From Halomonas jincaotanensis (lineage in GTDB: Bacteria; Pseudomonadota; Gammaproteobacteria; Pseudomonadales; Halomonadaceae), in assembly GCF_018448785.1 (NCBI RefSeq), contig NZ_JAHCLU010000006.1, forward strand, positions 124,001 through 188,000: 64,000 nucleotides of DNA, written 5' to 3'. Shown here in pieces: positions 1-8,225 of the stretch. The first letter of the stretch is position 1; every line of letters starts with the position of its first letter. The notes beneath the pieces are model-generated. The model was not told where the DNA came from. It saw only the letters and a program-made list of their open reading frames with translations, and did no database searches. The position numbers were made by a program, and so were the translations under genes.

Positions 1-846
1 GTTGGCATCGGCACGGCTGTCGCGGGGCAACGGGTGCATGACGATGGTGCTGTCCGTGCAGCGATTGTCGAGAAAGGCGCGATCCACGGTGAAGTCGCGG
101 CTGAGCCCACCGAAGCTCTCGTCCATTTCGGCGGTGAAGCGCTCTTTCTGAATGCGGGTGGCGTAGATCACGTCCAGATCGCTGAAATTGCCGGCCAGGC
201 TGTCGCGTTGCTCTACCCGGTGGCCGCGTGACACGACCCGGTCAATTACCTGGCTTGGCATCTCGAGCCCCGGCGGTGAGACCAGCGTGAAGCGCATGGG
301 TGCGTAGAGCGAGAGCAGCTTGATCAGCGAATGCACGGTGCGCCCGTACTTCAGGTCGCCAGTAAGCAGCACATGGGCACCGGCCAGCCGCTTGCCGAGC
401 CGGGTAAATTCCTTGTCGATAGTATAGAGGTCGAGCAAAGCCTGGCTGGGGTGTTCGCCGGGGCCGTCGCCCCCGTTGATCACTGGTACGTTGGTTGCCG
501 CGGCGAATTCGGCCACCGAGCCCTGGTCGGGATGGCGCATGACGATGGCGTCGCAATAGCCGCTCATCACGCGGCTGGTGTCGTAGAGCGATTCGCCCTT
601 GGCCATCGACGAAAACGTGAAGCCGGTGGTGTCGCAGACGCTGCCACCCAGCCGGCAGAAGGCTGCATTGAAGCTTACCCGGGTGCGGGTGCTGGCCTCG
701 AAGAACAGGTTGCCGAGTACCGCCCCCTCCAGTACCCGTGTCACCTGTCGACGCTGGGCGATGGGCTCCATGCGCGCGGCGACCCGCAGCAGATGATCGA
801 CATGATCGCGGGACAGGGAATCAACGGACAGCAGGTGGGAACTCAT
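1..846 (-). CDS. pyrB: Aspartate carbamoyltransferase, partial (C-terminus off the left edge)
   Basis: This is the catalytic subunit that joins carbamoyl phosphate and L-aspartate in the second step of pyrimidine synthesis in the cytoplasm. It reads from an ATG at 846 and has 282 codons before the window edge, so only the last part of the aspartate domain is missing. Visible signatures are the carbamoyl-phosphate loop FFEASTRTR (residues 48-56) and MHPLPR (270-275), which belongs to carbamoyltransferases using HPLPR rather than HPGP. The family could also include an ornithine enzyme, but the STRTR and HPLPR contexts fit aspartate transcarbamoylase better. The downstream neighbour is outside the window. 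Confidence 0.9.
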   Translation of the reverse strand, partial: MSSHLLSVDSLSRDHVDHLLRVAARMEPIAQRRQVTRVLEGAVLGNLFFEASTRTRVSFNAAFCRLGGSVCDTTGFTFSSMAKGESLYDTSRVMSGYCDAIVMRHPDQGSVAEFAAATNVPVINGGDGPGEHPSQALLDLYTIDKEFTRLGKRLAGAHVLLTGDLKYGRTVHSLIKLLSLYAPMRFTLVSPPGLEMPSQVIDRVVSRGHRVEQRDSLAGNFSDLDVIYATRIQKERFTAEMDESFGGLSRDFTVDRAFLDNRCTDSTIVMHPLPRDSRADAN

Positions 847-946
847 CGAGGCGGCCTCGGCTTAAGACGGAGAACGAGGGCTAGTGTAACGCTACCCCGC
901 GCTGGCTTCACGAATCGTGCAGGGCTTTGTCGGGGTCGTATGAGTG

Positions 947-1774
947 TCAGGTGGTCGGTGGCACTCGGCCGCCGAACCGCGCGGTGATCTCGGCGGCGGT
1001 ATCGCGCACCATTGTCCCAAGTTCCGGCAGCCTCGCTTCCGGAATGCGGGCGACCGGACCGGACACCGAGATGGCGGCCAGCGGGATGCCGTATTCGTCG
1101 TGCAGGCAGGCGGCCACGCAGTGCAGGCCGATAGCATGCTCTTCACGGTCGCAGGCATAGCCCTGGCGTCGCACCTCGAGGAGACCCTCGCGCAGCACCT
1201 CAGGGCTGTGCAGGGTATTCGCGGTGAGCTTTTCCAGGCCGTGCTCGTCGAGGATGTGCTCGAGCTCGTCGTCTGGCAGCCAGGCCATCAATGCCTTGCC
1301 GACCCCCGAGGCATGCAGCGGCGCCCGCGAGCCGAGCCGGGTGATCATGCGCATCATCTGCGGCGACTCGCTCTGGGCGAGGAATACCGCCGTGCCGCTA
1401 TCACGCACCCCGAGGTTGGCGGTCTCGCCAGTCCGGGCGGTCAGGCGACGCAGCAAGGGGCGGCTGGCGCCGACGAAGTCACGCGCTTCGAGGAAGCTGT
1501 TGCCGATACGAAAGGTCTTGACGTCGATCTTCCAGACGCCGAGTTCGTTGTCCTGGGTGACGAAGCCCTGGCTCTGCAAGGCCTGCAGCAGGCGATGGGT
1601 GGTGGAGGGCGCCAGATCGGTCTGTTCTGCCACTTCGGAGAGCACCAGGCCGCCGGGACTGAGTGATAGACGCTCAAGGAGGTTGAGGCCCCGTACCAGC
1701 GATTGACTATGCCCGCTGGTGCTCTTGCCTGAGCCGGCGGGCCGCCCCGCCGTTCTGCGCTTGCTTTCACTCAC
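947..1774 (-). CDS. IclR-family transcriptional regulator
   Basis: A 275-residue DNA-binding regulator with the IclR layout: a winged helix-turn-helix at about residues 22-85 (SLVRGLNLLERL then APSTTHRLLQAL) and a C-terminal effector domain at about 95-265. The start is GTG at 1774, chosen because AAGGAG lies seven bases upstream. It is transcribed away from the aminotransferase gene at 2001, so it probably controls that gene and itself from the shared 226-base gap; the ligand is unknown, and an amino or keto acid related to beta-alanine use is only an inference. The gap has a short TTAACC direct repeat around 1937-1950 that could be an operator, but I cannot show that. Confidence 0.85.
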   Translation of the reverse strand: MSESKRRTAGRPAGSGKSTSGHSQSLVRGLNLLERLSLSPGGLVLSEVAEQTDLAPSTTHRLLQALQSQGFVTQDNELGVWKIDVKTFRIGNSFLEARDFVGASRPLLRRLTARTGETANLGVRDSGTAVFLAQSESPQMMRMITRLGSRAPLHASGVGKALMAWLPDDELEHILDEHGLEKLTANTLHSPEVLREGLLEVRRQGYACDREEHAIGLHCVAACLHDEYGIPLAAISVSGPVARIPEARLPELGTMVRDTAAEITARFGGRVPPTT

Positions 1775-2000
1775 CTGCTTTCTCCTTGAGCCGTCTTGAT
1801 GCCGGGTGACAGGATACCGCCTCGCGACGGGACTGTCTTGATGCGGAAATGCGTTCCACTGTTTGGCTCGGCCATGACCCTCTTCCCCTCAGGTGAGAAT
1901 TTTTGAACGTTTAAGACAGTAAGGTCTCATTTTATTAACCGTTAACCCGGTCCATGCTGTTTTCATGACAATAACCGCGAACCCGCAAGAGGACAGGACC

Positions 2001-3374
2001 ATGTTCGATCTGGGCACCCATCTCTCATCTGCCAATGATCACGCCGCGCAGCCCAGCAACGCCGGCGGCGCCGCGCTCAATCATCATTACTGGATGCCGT
2101 TCAGCGCCAACCGCGATTTCCACGACCACCCGCGAATGATCACGGCGGCGGATGGGCGTTACTTCATCGACGATCAGGGACGGCGGTTGTTCGACTCGCT
2201 CTCGGGCCTGTGGACCTGCGGCGCCGGCCACAACCGGGTCGAGATCCAGCAGGCGGTGGCCGCTCAGCTCGGCAGCCTGGATTTCGCACCGGGCTTTCAG
2301 CTCGGCCATCCGCTGGCGTTTCAGCTCGCCGAGAAGGTTGCGAGCTTCACCCCGGCGGGTCTCGATCATGTGTTCTTCACCAACTCCGGGTCGGAGTCCG
2401 CGGATACCGCCGTGAAGATGGCCAAGGCCTACTGGCGGCTCAAGGGGAGGCCCGAGAAGACCCGCATGATCGGGCGTGCCAAGGGCTATCACGGGGTCAA
2501 TGTCGGCGGCACCAGCCTCGGCGGCATCGGTGGCAACCGCAAGCACTACGGCCAGCTGATGGACGTCACCCACCTGCCGCATACGCTCCAGCCGACACTG
2601 TCCTTTACGCGCGGCCAGGCCGAGTCGGGCGCGGCGCTCGCCGATGCACTGCTCGACCAGATCGCCCTGCACGATGCCTCCAACATCGCCGCGGTGATTG
2701 TCGAGCCCATGTCCGGCTCGGCGGGTGTGATCGTGCCGCCCAAGGGATATCTTGATCGGCTACGCGAGATCTGCACCACCCACGACATATTGCTGATCTT
2801 CGACGAGGTGATCACCGCCTTCGGGCGTAGCGGGGCCAGGACCGGGGCCGAGGCCTTCGGCGTGACGCCGGACCTCATGACCCTCGCCAAGCAATTGACC
2901 AACGGTGCCGTGCCCATGGGCGCGGTGGTCGCCTCCGGCGAGATCTTCGATACCTTCATGCACGCCGGGGGGCCGCGCCACGCCATCGAGTTCCCGCATG
3001 GCTATACCTATAGCGCCCACCCAGTGGCCTGTGCGGCCGGGCTGGCCGCCCTGGGGATGGCCGAACGTGAGGATTTCCCGGGTCAGGTACGCCACATCGC
3101 CCCGGTATTCGAGGACAAGCTGCATGCCCTGAAGGGGCGCCCGCACGTGGTCGATATCCGCAATTACGGCCTGGCCGGGGCGATCCAGCTGGCACCGCGC
3201 GATGGTGACCCGACCGTTCGCCCGCGCGATGCCCACATGGCGTTGTGGGAGGCCGGCTTCTACGTGCGTTACGGCGGCGACACCCTGCAGTTTGGCCCTC
3301 CCTTCGCCACCACACCCGAGGAGCTCGAACGGCTGTTCGACGCCGTGGCGACCACCCTCGACATGCTGGGTTGA
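2001..3374 (+). CDS. bauA: Omega-amino acid:pyruvate aminotransferase (beta-alanine:pyruvate transaminase)
   Basis: A class III PLP-dependent aminotransferase that moves the amino group from beta-alanine or other omega-amino acids to pyruvate. The sequence follows the Pseudomonas omega-aminotransferase closely as I recall it: HHYWMPFSANRDF near the start, DSLSGLWTCGAGHNR, FFTNSGSESADT, the cofactor aspartate region IFDEVITAFGR and the Schiff-base lysine in LAKQLTNGAVPMG. I chose ATG 2001 (457 residues) because GAGGAC lies just upstream; an in-frame ATG at 1965 would add 12 residues without a clear ribosome site. It is divergent from an IclR regulator, which suggests substrate-induced control. 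Confidence 0.85.
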   Translation: MFDLGTHLSSANDHAAQPSNAGGAALNHHYWMPFSANRDFHDHPRMITAADGRYFIDDQGRRLFDSLSGLWTCGAGHNRVEIQQAVAAQLGSLDFAPGFQLGHPLAFQLAEKVASFTPAGLDHVFFTNSGSESADTAVKMAKAYWRLKGRPEKTRMIGRAKGYHGVNVGGTSLGGIGGNRKHYGQLMDVTHLPHTLQPTLSFTRGQAESGAALADALLDQIALHDASNIAAVIVEPMSGSAGVIVPPKGYLDRLREICTTHDILLIFDEVITAFGRSGARTGAEAFGVTPDLMTLAKQLTNGAVPMGAVVASGEIFDTFMHAGGPRHAIEFPHGYTYSAHPVACAAGLAALGMAEREDFPGQVRHIAPVFEDKLHALKGRPHVVDIRNYGLAGAIQLAPRDGDPTVRPRDAHMALWEAGFYVRYGGDTLQFGPPFATTPEELERLFDAVATTLDMLG

Positions 3375-3418
3375 GCCACTCGACAAGGCGTCTCGACAGC
3401 CTGTTGCGATGCCTTGTT

Positions 3419-3455
3419 ATAGTTAATGACTATCGATAAAGTAGGATCGGTTGAT
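3419..3455 (+). promoter_or_regulatory. OxyR-type operator upstream of ahpC
   Basis: Four tetranucleotides occur at exact seven-base spacing: ATAG (3419-3422), CTAT (3430-3433), GTAG (3441-3444) and TGAT (3452-3455). The OxyR consensus is ATAG-N7-CTAT-N7-ATAG-N7-CTAT, so 13 of the 16 specified bases match and the spacing is perfect. It lies 77 bases before the ahpC start. Function is inferred from the motif and the peroxiredoxin downstream. Confidence 0.7.
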
Positions 3456-3531
3456 TTTAGACTTTCGGCTAATGCCGTTACGCTGCCAGGACATTTTTAC
3501 ACTCTGTCAATCGCAAGGAGCGACACCACCA

Positions 3532-4095
3532 ATGTCTCTGATCAATACCGAAGTTAAACCGTTCAGTGCTACGGCTTACCATAATGGCGAGTTCATTGAT
3601 GTCACCGAGGATAGCCTGAAGGGCAATTGGAACATCTTCTTCTTCTATCCGGCCGACTTCACTTTCGTTTGCCCTACCGAGCTGGGTGACCTCGCCGACA
3701 AGTACGAGGAATTCAAGCAGCTGGGCGTCGAAATCTATAGCGTTTCCACCGATACGCACTTCACCCACAAGGCGTGGCACGACAGCTCCGAGACTATCGG
3801 CAAGTTGCAGTATCCGATGCTCGCCGATCCGACCCACACCCTCTCGCGCAACTTCGAGGTGCTGATCGAGTCCGATGGCGTCGCCGAGCGCGGCACCTTC
3901 GTGGTCGATCCCGACGGCAAGATCCAGATTGTCGAGCTCAATGCCGGCAATATCGGCCGCAATGCCGAGGAGCTGTTGCGCAAGGTCAAGGCCGCTCAGT
4001 ACGTGCGGGCCAACCCGAACGAAGTCTGCCCGGCCAAGTGGGAAGAAGGCGAAGATACCCTCGCACCGTCCCTCGATCTGGTCGGCAAGATCTAA
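3532..4095 (+). CDS. ahpC: Alkyl hydroperoxide reductase peroxiredoxin subunit
   Basis: A typical 2-Cys peroxiredoxin of 187 residues that reduces hydrogen peroxide, organic peroxides and peroxynitrite in the cytoplasm. The peroxidatic cysteine is in FTFVCPTE and the resolving cysteine in NEVCPAKW. I chose ATG 3532 because AAGGAG sits about eight bases upstream and the protein then begins [11 protein letters not shown] as in the family; an earlier in-frame start at 3451 lies inside the OxyR-like operator and is not credible. It is followed by its reductase gene ahpF and is probably induced by OxyR. Confidence 0.97.
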   Translation: MSLINTEVKPFSATAYHNGEFIDVTEDSLKGNWNIFFFYPADFTFVCPTELGDLADKYEEFKQLGVEIYSVSTDTHFTHKAWHDSSETIGKLQYPMLADPTHTLSRNFEVLIESDGVAERGTFVVDPDGKIQIVELNAGNIGRNAEELLRKVKAAQYVRANPNEVCPAKWEEGEDTLAPSLDLVGKI

Positions 4096-4110
4096 GCGAT
4101 TCGACCTGCC

Positions 4111-4180
4111 GACGAAGCCCGTTCTCGCTTCGTCCGTTCACGCCCGGGTCCGGTGTCAATGACGCCCGTCCGGGTTTTTT
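4111..4180 (+). terminator. Hairpins between ahpC and ahpF (attenuator-like)
   Basis: A perfect eight-base stem GACGAAGC/GCTTCGTC (4111-4118 and 4127-4134, eight-base loop) is followed by a weaker CCCGG/CCGGG pairing (4143-4147 and 4170-4174) that leads directly into six T residues (4175-4180). Together these could end most ahpC transcripts and leave less for ahpF, which would fit the excess of peroxiredoxin over reductase needed in cells. The second stem is short, so termination strength is uncertain. Confidence 0.4.
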
Positions 4181-4275
4181 CCCAGGAAACACGATACGCC
4201 ATGTCCCGCATGGTGGGCGCGCGATGGCGCCATGTTTCCGATTCTGTTACCCCGACATCAAGGACCGCCGCTGTC

Positions 4276-5832
4276 ATGTTGGACGACAATCTGAAAAGCC
4301 AGCTTAGCGCCTATCTGAACAAAGTCACTCAGCCGTTCGAGATCGTCGCGTCCCTCAATGACGACGCCAAGTCTCAGGAACTCCACCGACTGCTGACCGA
4401 CATCGTCGGGCTGACCGACAAGATCACTCTGACCACCGACGGTGACGATACTCGCAGGCCCTCCTTTACCCTGAAGCGCTCAGGGCAAGAAACCGGCATC
4501 GTCTTCGCCGGCATCCCCATGGGGCACGAGTTCACCTCGCTAGTGCTGGCCCTGCTGCAGGTCGGTGGCCATCCGCCCAAGGCTTCTCAAGAAGTCATCG
4601 AGCAGATCAAGGGTCTCGAGGGTGAGCTGCATTTCGAGACCTATTACTCGCTTTCCTGCCAGAACTGCCCCGATGTGGTCCAGGCGCTGAACCTGATGGC
4701 GATCCTCAACTCGGGCGTCCACCACGTGGCCATCGATGGCGCACTCTTCAAGGACGAGGTCGAGACGCGCGAGGTGATGTCGGTGCCGAGCATCTACCTC
4801 AACGGCGAGCCCTTCGATCAGGGTCGCATGGGCCTTGAGCAGATCCTCGCCAAGGTCGATACCGGCCTCGCCGAGCGTGAGGCCGCCAAGCTCAGCGAGA
4901 AACCGGTCTTCGACACCCTGATGATCGGGGGCGGCCCGGCCGGCGCCGCGGCGGCGATCTATGCCGCGCGCAAGGGCATCCGCACCGGTGTGGCTGCCGA
5001 GCGTTTCGGCGGCCAGGTACTCGATACCATGTCCATCGAGAACCTCATCTCCGTGCCCCATACCGAAGGGCCCAAGCTCGCCGCGGCGCTGGAGGAGCAC
5101 GTCAAGGAGTACGAGGTCGATATCATGAACCTGCAGCGCGCGGTGGCGCTGGCACCAGCAGCTGAAGCCGGCGGCGAGCACGAGGTTCACTTCGCGTCCG
5201 GCGCCAGCCTCAAGGCCAGGACCCTGGTGCTGGCGACCGGCGCCCGTTGGCGCGAGATAGGGGTGCCCGGTGAGGCCGAGTATCGCAACAAGGGCGTGGC
5301 CTACTGCCCGCACTGCGACGGCCCGCTGTTCAAGGGTAAGCGTGTGGCGGTGATCGGCGGCGGCAACTCCGGCGTCGAGGCGGCCATCGATCTGGCCGGC
5401 CTGGTGGCTAAGGTGACCCTTATCGAGTTCATGGACGAGCTGCGCGCCGATGCGGTGCTGCAGAAGAAGCTCGCCAGCCTGCCCAACGTCGAGGTCATCA
5501 AGGGCGCACGCACTACCGAGGTCAACGGCGATGGCAAGCGCGTCAACGGTCTGACCTACGAAGAACGCGCTAGTGGTGAGATCCGCAAGGTCGAGCTGGA
5601 GGGCGTGTTCGTGCAGATCGGCCTGGTACCCAACACCGAGTGGCTAAAGGGTTCGCCCATCGAGCTGTCGCCGCATGGCGAGATCATTACCGACGAGCGA
5701 GGCATGACCTCGGTGCCCGGTATTTTCGCCGCCGGCGATGTCACTACCGTGCCCTACAAGCAGATCGTCATCGCCCTGGGCGAAGGGTCGCGTGCGGCGC
5801 TGGGCGCCTTCGACCATTTGATCCGTAGCTGA
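4276..5832 (+). CDS. ahpF: Alkyl hydroperoxide reductase flavoprotein subunit
   Basis: A 518-residue NADH-dependent disulfide reductase that regenerates AhpC. The N-terminal tandem thioredoxin-fold domain carries the SCQNC centre (C128, C131). The FAD motif [11 protein letters not shown] is at 217-227, the thioredoxin-reductase-like redox pair YCPHC has C344 and C347, and a second dinucleotide motif [11 protein letters not shown] follows for NADH. Length matches the usual 520 or so residues when ATG 4276 is used; the open frame extends to 4153 but that extension has no family similarity. It lies 180 bases after ahpC with hairpins between. Confidence 0.96.
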   Translation: MLDDNLKSQLSAYLNKVTQPFEIVASLNDDAKSQELHRLLTDIVGLTDKITLTTDGDDTRRPSFTLKRSGQETGIVFAGIPMGHEFTSLVLALLQVGGHPPKASQEVIEQIKGLEGELHFETYYSLSCQNCPDVVQALNLMAILNSGVHHVAIDGALFKDEVETREVMSVPSIYLNGEPFDQGRMGLEQILAKVDTGLAEREAAKLSEKPVFDTLMIGGGPAGAAAAIYAARKGIRTGVAAERFGGQVLDTMSIENLISVPHTEGPKLAAALEEHVKEYEVDIMNLQRAVALAPAAEAGGEHEVHFASGASLKARTLVLATGARWREIGVPGEAEYRNKGVAYCPHCDGPLFKGKRVAVIGGGNSGVEAAIDLAGLVAKVTLIEFMDELRADAVLQKKLASLPNVEVIKGARTTEVNGDGKRVNGLTYEERASGEIRKVELEGVFVQIGLVPNTEWLKGSPIELSPHGEIITDERGMTSVPGIFAAGDVTTVPYKQIVIALGEGSRAALGAFDHLIRS

Positions 5833-6007
5833 CCCGGCTGCTCGGGTCTTGGACCTGTGGCTAATAGCCGAGCTTGAGAGAGCGTGCGAGGATTCGCCGC
5901 GATGTCAACGAGGGCAGGATTGATCGGGTAAGCCACACCGGCGGCCAGCAGGCCGTCTTTATGCCTGCTGCCGGGTATTGGCCGGTGCAGGTGATGGTTG
6001 ATCAATC

Positions 6008-6045
6008 TTTTCGTAGCCAGCCCTTTTCGTGGCCAGCCCTTTTCG
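6008..6045. repeat. Tandem 16-base repeat before the phytochrome-like gene
   Basis: TTTTCGTAGCCAGCCC (6008-6023) is followed directly by TTTTCGTGGCCAGCCC (6024-6039) and a truncated third copy TTTTCG. It lies just ahead of the ribosome site of the gene at 6059, in the 226-base gap after ahpF, where I see nothing else apart from a TTGATCAA palindrome at 5998-6005. It may be replication slippage or may affect the leader of the downstream mRNA. Confidence 0.75.
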
Positions 6046-6058
6046 GAGATAGGCCACT

Positions 6059-8089
6059 ATGCCTACCGCGTCACCAAGCATCCGTGGCCCGGTGAGCGCG
6101 ACCCAGCCCAGCGGCTGTGTGCTGATTCTCGATGCCGATGCCTCGCGGGTCCTGCAGACCAGTGCCAACCTGCCGGAGATACTGGGTGTATCAGTCGATG
6201 CGGCGCTGGCAGAAGGGCCGGGGCGCTTGCTGGGTCATGACTTGGCTCGACGCCTGCGCCGCGAGTTGCAGGGCCGCCAGCGCCTCCCTGGCGCCCTGTC
6301 GATCAAGCGTCGGGTGGCTGGCGGGTTGCGCAGCCTGCAGCTCGATGCTCGACGCAGCGGTGATCGGGTTCTGGTTGAAATCGAACCGTTGATCCGGCAA
6401 GGCAAGCGGCGGTTGTTGGCGACGCTTAATGCCTGGCTGATGCGCCTGGCCGCCGCCGATCATCCCGACGAACTCCTCGATTCGCTAGTGGCCGGGGTGG
6501 CCGATCTCACTGGCCATGACCGAGTGTTGGTGTGCGGCTTTGACGCAAACGGCCACGGGGCGGTGGTCGCCGAAAGATGTGCCCCTGGCGTGCCATCGTT
6601 CATTGGCATGCGCTTTCCCGCCAGTGATTTCCCCCCGCACATGCGCGAACGTTCCGATGTCAGGGCAGCTGCGGTGCCACTGATACCGGCCCTCGATCCT
6701 TGCCGCCAGACGCGCGCCGATCTGTCGACGAGCTTGCTGCGCAGTATCTCGCCCGAGCAGCAGCGCTACCTGACGGGTATGGGTGTGGCGTCGCTGTTGT
6801 CGATCGGCATGCACGGCGATGGCGGTCTCTGGGGTCTGGTGCTGTGCCACGGTATGGCGCCGCATGCCTTGTCGCCAGCAGTGCGCGATGCAGCCCTCGG
6901 TCTGGTGCAGATGGCCACTCAACGGCTGTTTCTGCTGCGCGCGCGCTCCGAGGCGCGATTTCTGCAGCGCGTTCAGGAGAGCCGCGCGTTGCTGGACGCC
7001 GAGCTGTCGGTCCCGGATACATTGCTCCGGCGTCATGGCGACAATTGGCTGGAGCTATTTAGTGCCCAAGGGCTGGTGCTGGTGATGCCTGAAGGCAATG
7101 GGCAGCTTGGCCAGGTTCCCCGAACTGCGAGCCTGGCGTTGCTGGTTGAGCGTCTCGAGACCACTCATCACCGTCCCGGCCCCTGGGTGAGCCAGGCGTT
7201 GGGCCACGAGCCCCTTACCTCCGATCTGGCGCTTGATGGCGCCTGCGGCCTGCTGGCCGTTGCCTTTTCGCTGGGGGAGTGGCGGCGCGGCTGGCTGCTG
7301 CTCTTTCGCCCCGAGCAGCGCGAGACCTATGCCTGGGTGGGGTTGCCTGACAGCGGGCTTGAAGCCGCCTGCCCGGGCGAAGCCCTTCCTGACGAACAAA
7401 ACTTGCTGGGGCGGCTGTTCAGCCAGTGGCAGGAGGAAATCAGCGGCCATAGCGCCGCCTGGGAGCGAATCGAGCGTCTGGCAGCCCGAGATCTCGCCGA
7501 GCAACTTGCGGTCGTGGCCTCGGCCCAGGAGATCAATCGGCTCTACTGCAGCCTGCGTCAGGAGCAGCAGGCGCTGGCCGAGGCTAACCGCCGGCTCGAG
7601 CACCTGGCCCACCACGACGCCCTGACACGAGTATGGAACCGCTATCGCATCGAGCAGGCCATGGATGCCGAGCTTACCGCTGCCGAGCGCTGTAGCCGGC
7701 CCATGGCGGTATTGCTGTTCGATATCGATCACTTCAAACGCATTAATGACGACCATGACCATGAGATGGGTGACCGCGTGCTGACCATGCTGGCTCGTGA
7801 GGTGGAATCGACCTTGCGCGGCTGCGATTACCTGGGCCGCTGGGGCGGCGAGGAGTTTGTGGTGCTGGCGACCAGCAGCGATCTCGACGCCGGCCTGGGC
7901 TTGGCCGAGCGCCTCAAGCAGCGGATCGGCGCTATGGCGATTCCCGGCCTGCCGTGCCGGATCACTGCCAGCTTTGGCGTGGCTGCCTGGCGCCGCGACG
8001 ACACCCGCAAGAGCCTGCTCTCCCGCGCCGATGACGCCATGTATCGCGCCAAGGAGGCGGGCCGCGACCGCCTCGAAGCGCAGGGGTAG
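6059..8089 (+). CDS. Degenerate phytochrome-like diguanylate cyclase (PAS-GAF-PHY-GGDEF)
   Basis: A 676-residue cytoplasmic protein with the phytochrome sensory module followed by a diguanylate cyclase domain that would make cyclic di-GMP. GAF contains FPASDFP (186-192; canonical PASDIP), and GGEEF is at 596-600 with an RGCD inhibitory site at 587-590, so the output domain looks intact. The photosensory core looks damaged: there is no N-terminal cysteine before the PAS domain, the pocket histidine of SPxH is Q234 (SPEQQRY), and the PHY tongue PRxSF is LGRLF (about 449-453). It therefore probably does not bind biliverdin covalently and may sense something else. It is a paralogue of the intact phytochrome at 10940-13015. 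Confidence 0.85.
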   Translation: MPTASPSIRGPVSATQPSGCVLILDADASRVLQTSANLPEILGVSVDAALAEGPGRLLGHDLARRLRRELQGRQRLPGALSIKRRVAGGLRSLQLDARRSGDRVLVEIEPLIRQGKRRLLATLNAWLMRLAAADHPDELLDSLVAGVADLTGHDRVLVCGFDANGHGAVVAERCAPGVPSFIGMRFPASDFPPHMRERSDVRAAAVPLIPALDPCRQTRADLSTSLLRSISPEQQRYLTGMGVASLLSIGMHGDGGLWGLVLCHGMAPHALSPAVRDAALGLVQMATQRLFLLRARSEARFLQRVQESRALLDAELSVPDTLLRRHGDNWLELFSAQGLVLVMPEGNGQLGQVPRTASLALLVERLETTHHRPGPWVSQALGHEPLTSDLALDGACGLLAVAFSLGEWRRGWLLLFRPEQRETYAWVGLPDSGLEAACPGEALPDEQNLLGRLFSQWQEEISGHSAAWERIERLAARDLAEQLAVVASAQEINRLYCSLRQEQQALAEANRRLEHLAHHDALTRVWNRYRIEQAMDAELTAAERCSRPMAVLLFDIDHFKRINDDHDHEMGDRVLTMLAREVESTLRGCDYLGRWGGEEFVVLATSSDLDAGLGLAERLKQRIGAMAIPGLPCRITASFGVAAWRRDDTRKSLLSRADDAMYRAKEAGRDRLEAQG

Positions 8090-8225
8090 CATTTTTCTAA
8101 TAAAAGGCGTAACCATGCGTCTAGTCAACGTCATCCTTTTTACAGGACAGCGCCCATTGGCGTCGGCAGCGTCCGTCGAATAGACGAGAGCGTCGGCGTT
8201 TCATCGTTCACCGGGGAAGCGAACC

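Noticed and set aside
331-987. Long plus-strand open frame opposite pyrB and the IclR gene end
   Set aside because: It is antisense to clear pyrB coding sequence and shows no family motif; high GC content yields many such frames.
2025-3386. Minus-strand frames opposite the aminotransferase
   Set aside because: Low-complexity, His/Arg/Gly-rich translations with no domain, fully overlapping a well-supported gene.
3451-3531. N-terminal extension of AhpC
   Set aside because: It lies over the OxyR-like operator, has no family similarity, and ATG 3532 has a good ribosome site.
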